From positions 496,001 through 560,000 of the forward strand of contig CAWKAN010000020.1 of the NCBI GenBank assembly GCA_963847615.1: 64,000 nucleotides of DNA, written 5' to 3'. This DNA comes from Palsa-883 sp963847615 (GTDB lineage Bacteria; Pseudomonadota; Alphaproteobacteria; Acetobacterales; Acetobacteraceae). A program made the position numbers and the translations under genes. Positions 60,317 through 64,000 of the stretch are shown here, one piece after another. Position 1 is the first letter of the stretch; every line of letters starts with the position of its first letter. Under the pieces are notes generated by a model. That model was not told where the DNA came from, did not search any database, and saw only the letters and a program-made list of their open reading frames with translations.

Positions 60317-61009
60317 TGCCATAGTGGAGATTAGTCCATTTATTTCAACGTCTTAAAAATCACTTGCGCTCGTGACGGAAGTCCTATAGAGCGCAACCTC
60401 CAAGTGCAAAGTTTCGTCGCATGAAGCGATGCGGTTTGTGGTGCGATGTGTGATTGGATGTCCTACGAGGCGCGTCTGAGTGTCCCGTGAATGAGATACA
60501 TTCGCTGCCGGCGAGACAACCGTCCCAGGAATAGGATGCAATCGTTGCCAGCCTTAGGAATGACCGACCGCAGCGCATTGCAATCGCGTACATACCTGTT
60601 GCGTCGTTTCAAGGCGTATTACATATTGTCCGCACCGGACATGACGTCCGGCCAGCGATGGGATAGCCACGCAGTTGATGGGAAACCACAGCGAACCATT
60701 CCCAGATGAAACAGCGCTGCTGCGGCGCGACAAGTTGCGGAGCTAGGCCGTCTAGCCCCGAAGGATTAGGTGGAGCTAGTGGGAATTCGAACCCACCAGG
60801 GAGGTACCTTCGCAAGGGTCCCCTCTGGCGAACCTGCTAGCCCCATCTAGACGCCCATCCCGCCGGGTCACCAGTGTGACCCAATGCCCCGGCGGGTGCG
60901 GGCGCGCCACCGACGCTTAGCCCAGTCCTGTTGCAAGCAGGGCTGGGTTGGGCGGCGGATTGCCGACGTAGCAGACGCGCCCGGACGGAGGGAAGGGCAT
61001 TTTGTTGGT
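60317..61009. other. IS passenger region with tRNA-like folded segment (60770-60846)
   Basis: About 690 bp without a credible protein gene. At 60770-60846 the ends GGAGCTAG and CTAGCCCC pair, enclosing a GTGGGAATTCGAACCCAC hairpin (read on the minus strand this contains GGGTTCGAAT, a T-arm hallmark, followed by TAGCTCCACC) and a second arm closed by CAGG/CCTG and TTCGC/GCGAA. The minus-strand size of about 76 nt is tRNA-like, but the D and anticodon arms are not conventional. No tmRNA tag sequence is found alongside. Confidence 0.35.
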
Positions 61010-61210
61010 ATGACTGATCAAGACAACCGATATCCTCCCGATGAAGCCAAGGTCAGGTTCGAGGCAGCGCTTCGCGCGGCGCTGAGAACGCCTCCGGTCA
61101 TTCATCCATCCAAGAAAAAAGCGGCAAAGGCATCAGCCCCCGCTTCCGCCGCCACCGCAAAAACCGGCCGGCGAGTATCCGGAAATCAGGCTTCGTTAGC
61201 GCGGCGATAG
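61010..61210 (+). CDS. IS passenger small protein
   Basis: A 66-residue protein from ATG 61010: MTDQDNRYPPDEAKVRFEAALRAALRTPPVIHPSK followed by a Lys/Ala-rich tail. It overlaps the transposase 3' end by 25 bp on the opposite strand. I recall that small proteins of the form (D/E)A..RF..AL..A..TPP accompany IS1595 transposases in alphaproteobacteria; their role is not known. The region upstream to 60884 in the same frame is not conserved in character. Confidence 0.6.
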   Translation: MTDQDNRYPPDEAKVRFEAALRAALRTPPVIHPSKKKAAKASAPASAATAKTGRRVSGNQASLARR

Positions 61211-62133
61211 GTCAACCGCTTGCCTTCGGCGCCCTTCACGGCCGCGATGGTCCGCTGCATATCGTCAACGCCCAGCGCAATCCGATGGTTATACCTAAAG
61301 TCATACTCCGACAAATACCTGTGCAGATGCTTCTCTGCGCAATGCTGGTAAATGCCATTGAAGCCCCGCTTGAACAGTCCAAAGAACCCCTCTGCACTGT
61401 TTACATGAATGTCGTCCCGCACATATTCTTTGACTGAATGCTTGACTGTCTCATGCGTCGCGTATTTTCCACCGACCTCAATGTACAGGTTGCTCTCGTC
61501 GGTATGAAGCCGCGACTCCCTTGCGACGTTCTTCCGCACGATCTTGCCGACCGTGAATTTGTCGGCGGCAGCGATGTGAAAGGACCGAACGGAACCGCCC
61601 CGCTCTACCAGAGATACGATCGCCCGCTTTTGGGCGCCCCCGCCCTTGCCCTTTTTGGTGAAAGGCCGGTCTCCCCGCTGCTTGCTGGGAGCATGGCTCT
61701 CCTTTCGGCCGTGATAGGTTTCATCTGCCTCCACGATCTGGCCGGCGCCCCCCATCGGGGGCATGAGTCTGCCAGCCTTCATCGCTTCCCTTATCCGATG
61801 CGACAAAAACCAAGCGGACTTATAGGTGCAGCCCAGCGCCCGCTGTAATTGGAGGCTAGAAATACCCTTTTTGCTGGACGACAGTAGATAGAAGGCCATC
61901 AACCATTGGGTCAGCGGAATGTGGCTGGACTCCATGACGGTGCCGGTGGTCACGGTATAGTCCTTTCGACACTCGGGATTGCCGCACCGATACCGCCCCT
62001 CCTTCTTCGTCGCATACCGCCGGCCGGCTTCGCCGCAGTGCGGGCACACAGGGCCATTGGGCCACCGAACGTCTTCAATCATCGCCCTGGCGGCAGCTTC
62101 GTCCTGAAAAAACGGTTCGGTGAAGGTGTTCAT
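61186..62133 (-). CDS. IS1595 family transposase (ISXO2-like)
   Basis: A 315-residue transposase from ATG 62133 with AGGAG upstream. The N-terminal zinc ribbon has CPHCGEAG and CGNPECRKDYTVTTGTVMESSHIPL; the ISXO2 DDE-type catalytic domain has VEADETYHGRK, HTDESNLY and HVNSAEGFFGLFKRGFNGIYQH, followed by LSEYDFRYNHR. It appears intact and should act on the 24-bp ends at 60293 and 62195. Its stop is 25 bp inside the convergent passenger ORF. Confidence 0.95.
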   Translation of the reverse strand: MNTFTEPFFQDEAAARAMIEDVRWPNGPVCPHCGEAGRRYATKKEGRYRCGNPECRKDYTVTTGTVMESSHIPLTQWLMAFYLLSSSKKGISSLQLQRALGCTYKSAWFLSHRIREAMKAGRLMPPMGGAGQIVEADETYHGRKESHAPSKQRGDRPFTKKGKGGGAQKRAIVSLVERGGSVRSFHIAAADKFTVGKIVRKNVARESRLHTDESNLYIEVGGKYATHETVKHSVKEYVRDDIHVNSAEGFFGLFKRGFNGIYQHCAEKHLHRYLSEYDFRYNHRIALGVDDMQRTIAAVKGAEGKRLTYRRANEA

Positions 62134-62391
62134 CTCGGTTCTCCTTGCCCGAGACACTAGCCCTGGTGGTCTGTGGTGTCAAGTATATAATTGGGACTAC
62201 GGACCTATGTGCCGTGCCGAGACAGCAGGAATTCCCGTTTTGGCTGGACCGAGAACGCCGGTCGTGTCCGAATTAGGACATAGGAATTTGAACTTGCGAC
62301 AACCGAGCGAAGGGGTGATTGCTCACGAGTTGGCGATCGGAGCGAATCGGAGTGGAGTGTTCTACCTCCTCTCTGCTCCGGACAAACCGCC

Positions 62392-63426
62392 ATGTCTGAT
62401 GGATCGCCTCGGCCCACAAATTGGAAGGAGACGATCCCTTTCGTCGTCTGGGGCGTGCTCGTCGGTGCTTTTGGCCTCACGGGCGTCGAGCACTTCGTCG
62501 TGTCCGTCGGTCAGTATTGGCGGGGCAAGTCGTGGACGGACGAGGGGTTACAAGCGGCCGTGGCGTTTGTCGGCATGGCCGGACTGGCGGCGATGATAAT
62601 TCACGGCGGCCGCATACGAGAGAAATTCTCGGACATCCGATGGCTTATCGGTGCCTGCATGTTCGCAGTGGTGGTGTTGGCATTTTCGCCTTACGTCGAG
62701 CAACGACGCTGGCCCTTTGAGTGGTTGGTGAAAGAATTGCGCCCAGCATCCGCCCAGGACATCGCCGCGGCAATCAAACCCGAACTGGATCAACTTTTAC
62801 AAAACCGAGCACCTCCCGCGTTGCCTCAGCCCGACCAAGGGGAATTGGCGTCAACAAAACAGCAACTCCGCATCGCGCAAGGCAACCTCAAGCAATATCA
62901 GATTGAAGCTGAGCAGGCGCACTGGAACGACATGTCGGCAATTTGCACAGTCAAACTGCTCTTTAGCATCGAGGCGAATAACCCATCAAAAGGATTGTCG
63001 AATACCATCATCCTGTTGACTAGCGCCCCGTCAATGACGCGGATACACAATAGTATTTATGCGATTTTCGATGATGTGATTCGTCGCCTTGACCAGCAGC
63101 ATCGTGCCGCGCTTCCCGGGACGGATTTTATCCCGCCGTTTCGAATGGGGGTGCAGATCGATTACACGCGAAATCTGGATGCTCCGCGCCTTCCCAATAG
63201 TGGAACGACCGGGATCACGGTCCACGGGAGAAGTGGGGCCGCGGATTTTCTGGTAGCGACTTTATCGACGGTTTTTCTCACTCATCAAACTGCCGAGCTG
63301 CCGAGTGATGCCCTGCTAGGATACTATCGTCGCATCTTCGGGAGTAACCGCTTCGATACGGTGGTCTGGCTTGAAATTGGGGAAGGATCTCCATGGAGTC
63401 CAGATCACCCCAATTGTAGAGGTTAG
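62392..63426 (+). CDS. Hypothetical membrane protein with C-terminal soluble domain
   Basis: A 344-residue protein from ATG 62392. Three membrane segments occur at about residues 15-38 (IPFVVWGVLVGAFGLTGVEHF), 52-72 (GLQAAVAFVGMAGLAAMIIHG) and 83-100 (LIGACMFAVVVLAFSP). A coiled-coil linker (LASTKQQLRIAQGNLKQYQIEAEQAH) precedes a ~160-residue soluble domain of unknown fold. I recognise no family. Base and codon use are less GC-rich than the core genes, and the gene is alone beside an IS, so it is probably acquired. An envelope sensor or defence role is possible but unsupported. Confidence 0.7.
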   Translation: MSDGSPRPTNWKETIPFVVWGVLVGAFGLTGVEHFVVSVGQYWRGKSWTDEGLQAAVAFVGMAGLAAMIIHGGRIREKFSDIRWLIGACMFAVVVLAFSPYVEQRRWPFEWLVKELRPASAQDIAAAIKPELDQLLQNRAPPALPQPDQGELASTKQQLRIAQGNLKQYQIEAEQAHWNDMSAICTVKLLFSIEANNPSKGLSNTIILLTSAPSMTRIHNSIYAIFDDVIRRLDQQHRAALPGTDFIPPFRMGVQIDYTRNLDAPRLPNSGTTGITVHGRSGAADFLVATLSTVFLTHQTAELPSDALLGYYRRIFGSNRFDTVVWLEIGEGSPWSPDHPNCRG

Positions 63427-64000
63427 GCTAACCCTCCCTGGATCACCGTAAACCGAGGCCGCTCGCGCGCCGGTGCCCAGCGGTGGAACAATATCCCTTC
63501 ACCGGATTTTAACTGCTGGCTGGCGGAAATGGTCTCCTGCCCGTGCGGCCGGCACCGGCAGAAGCAAGGCAAGGAATTTCAGCCACAGATGCACACAGAC
63601 CGCGATAGGCAAGCTCAGGAAAGGGGGAAGCCGATGTAGACGGAAACCTTTCGTCGCGATCCAGAGGGTTGAACTCCCTCCCGGCAAAGGCGAGCCAGCC
63701 AGCCGGAAGCGAGCCTTGCATGGGTTAGGCAACGACACTCGTGAAGCGTAGGCAGCAGGTACTGAAGCCGCGGGATGATGGCCACGAGATCATCGAACGC
63801 TGGAGCCTTCGTCGCTCTGTGAGCGGGGGCAGCATCGGGGCGACCGCCATGGCGAGGTCGCTCTGGTCCGGCCGGGGTTAGGAGCCGGGGCAAAGGTACG
63901 GAACGGATCGCCTGGGAACCTATGAGATCCCGCATCCGCCCATGTTGGCGCAGGCACCGGTGCTGGGAGACCGGTTGAACAAACTCCCTGGCCTGTCGGA
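63427..64000. other. Non-coding accessory end, possible group II intron 5' domain
   Basis: No protein gene is supported. At about 63580-63600 lies CAGCCACAGATGCACACAGA, a sequence common in dispersed bacterial repeats. From about 63660 on, the sequence has structured, non-coding features (GGGTTAGGCAACGACACTCG, GGTACTGAAGCCG, CCTATGAGATCCCGCATC, GAGACCGGTTGAACAAACTC) that I associate with domain I of bacterial group II introns; an intron-encoded reverse transcriptase would then follow beyond 64000 on the plus strand. This is recall, not an alignment. Confidence 0.35.

Larger units (their letters stand above)
60293..62195. mobile_element. Complete IS1595-family insertion sequence with passenger region
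   Basis: Perfect 24-bp terminal inverted repeats at 60293-60316 and 62172-62195 (outer end CCCAATTATATACTTGACAC) are flanked by an 8-bp direct repeat ACTACGGA (60285-60292 and 62196-62203), the target duplication. The element is 1903 bp. The transposase gene lies at the right end on the minus strand, and about 870 bp of passenger DNA lies to the left. IS1595 elements typically make 8-bp duplications, and several subgroups carry passenger genes. Identical ends and duplications indicate recent insertion. Confidence 0.93.

Noticed and set aside
60770..60846. tmRNA (ssrA) gene
   Set aside because: The acceptor-like end is suggestive, but no mRNA-like domain with a tag peptide and no permuted partner piece is found on either side.

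Overview
The window reads as chromosomal DNA from a very GC-rich alphaproteobacterium, most likely a member of the Acetobacteraceae (Rhodospirillales/Acetobacterales). The reasons are the rplU-rpmA-obgE-proB-(gap)-proA-nadD-rsfS order, the prkA-yeaH-spoVR trio, the HGGxSTG small protein beside an Ala/Pro-rich partner, and several GC-rich palindromic intergenic repeat families of the kind seen in that group. No taxonomic search could be run, so this is inference.

Layout. 0-7.2 kb is an acyl-CoA/aromatic catabolism block on the minus strand (DOPA-dioxygenase-like protein, AMP-ligase, thiolase, then SDR, acyl-CoA dehydrogenase and APH-like kinase), interrupted by a GNAT/DUF1778-type toxin-antitoxin pair. 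7.6-10.2 kb holds a small conserved protein and an ECF sigma factor divergent from a zinc-finger anti-sigma-like gene. 10.5-15.6 kb is the prkA-yeaH-spoVR operon, with a possible 39-codon leader ORF. 15.8-18.7 kb encodes an OmpA-domain protein with four near-identical 85-residue repeats and an outer-membrane beta-barrel. 19.5-23.5 kb is a three-subunit molybdenum hydroxylase with a MoaD/ThiS-like protein. 24-39 kb is catabolic and transport-related: a TPP enzyme, an FAD monooxygenase, four luciferase-like flavin oxidoreductases, an ABC binding protein, a threonine aldolase, a tautomerase, SDR, thioesterase, 2-hydroxyacid dehydrogenase and aldo/keto reductase. 39.2-39.8 kb is a HigBA-type toxin-antitoxin pair. 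39.8-42.2 kb is a transketolase/AceE-like enzyme. 42.5-47.2 kb is a probable iron-uptake operon (cupredoxin, HemP, OprB porin, NHL protein, Dyp peroxidase) behind a promoter with an operator-like dyad. 47.6-54.7 kb carries an entericidin and the L21-L27-ObgE-ProBA-NadD-RsfS group, with about 1.2 kb of foreign-looking DNA between proB and proA. 54.6-60.2 kb has a glycosyltransferase, a DUF1326/DUF2182 pair and small accessory proteins. 60.3-62.2 kb is a complete IS1595-family element with 24-bp inverted repeats, an 8-bp target duplication, a passenger ORF and a tRNA-like folded segment. 62.4-64 kb is less GC-rich accessory DNA: an orphan membrane protein and what may be the start of a group II intron.

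Two window-wide patterns stand out. First, six otherwise intact genes (AMP-ligase, threonine aldolase, one LLM oxidoreductase, transketolase, nadD, glycosyltransferase) each need removal of one nucleotide to restore the frame. In four the extra base is a T next to another T on the coding strand. nadD is normally essential, so sequence error is the simplest explanation. Second, GC-rich palindromic repeats recur, including a perfect 116-bp palindrome at 33194-33309 and one copy read in frame inside obgE.
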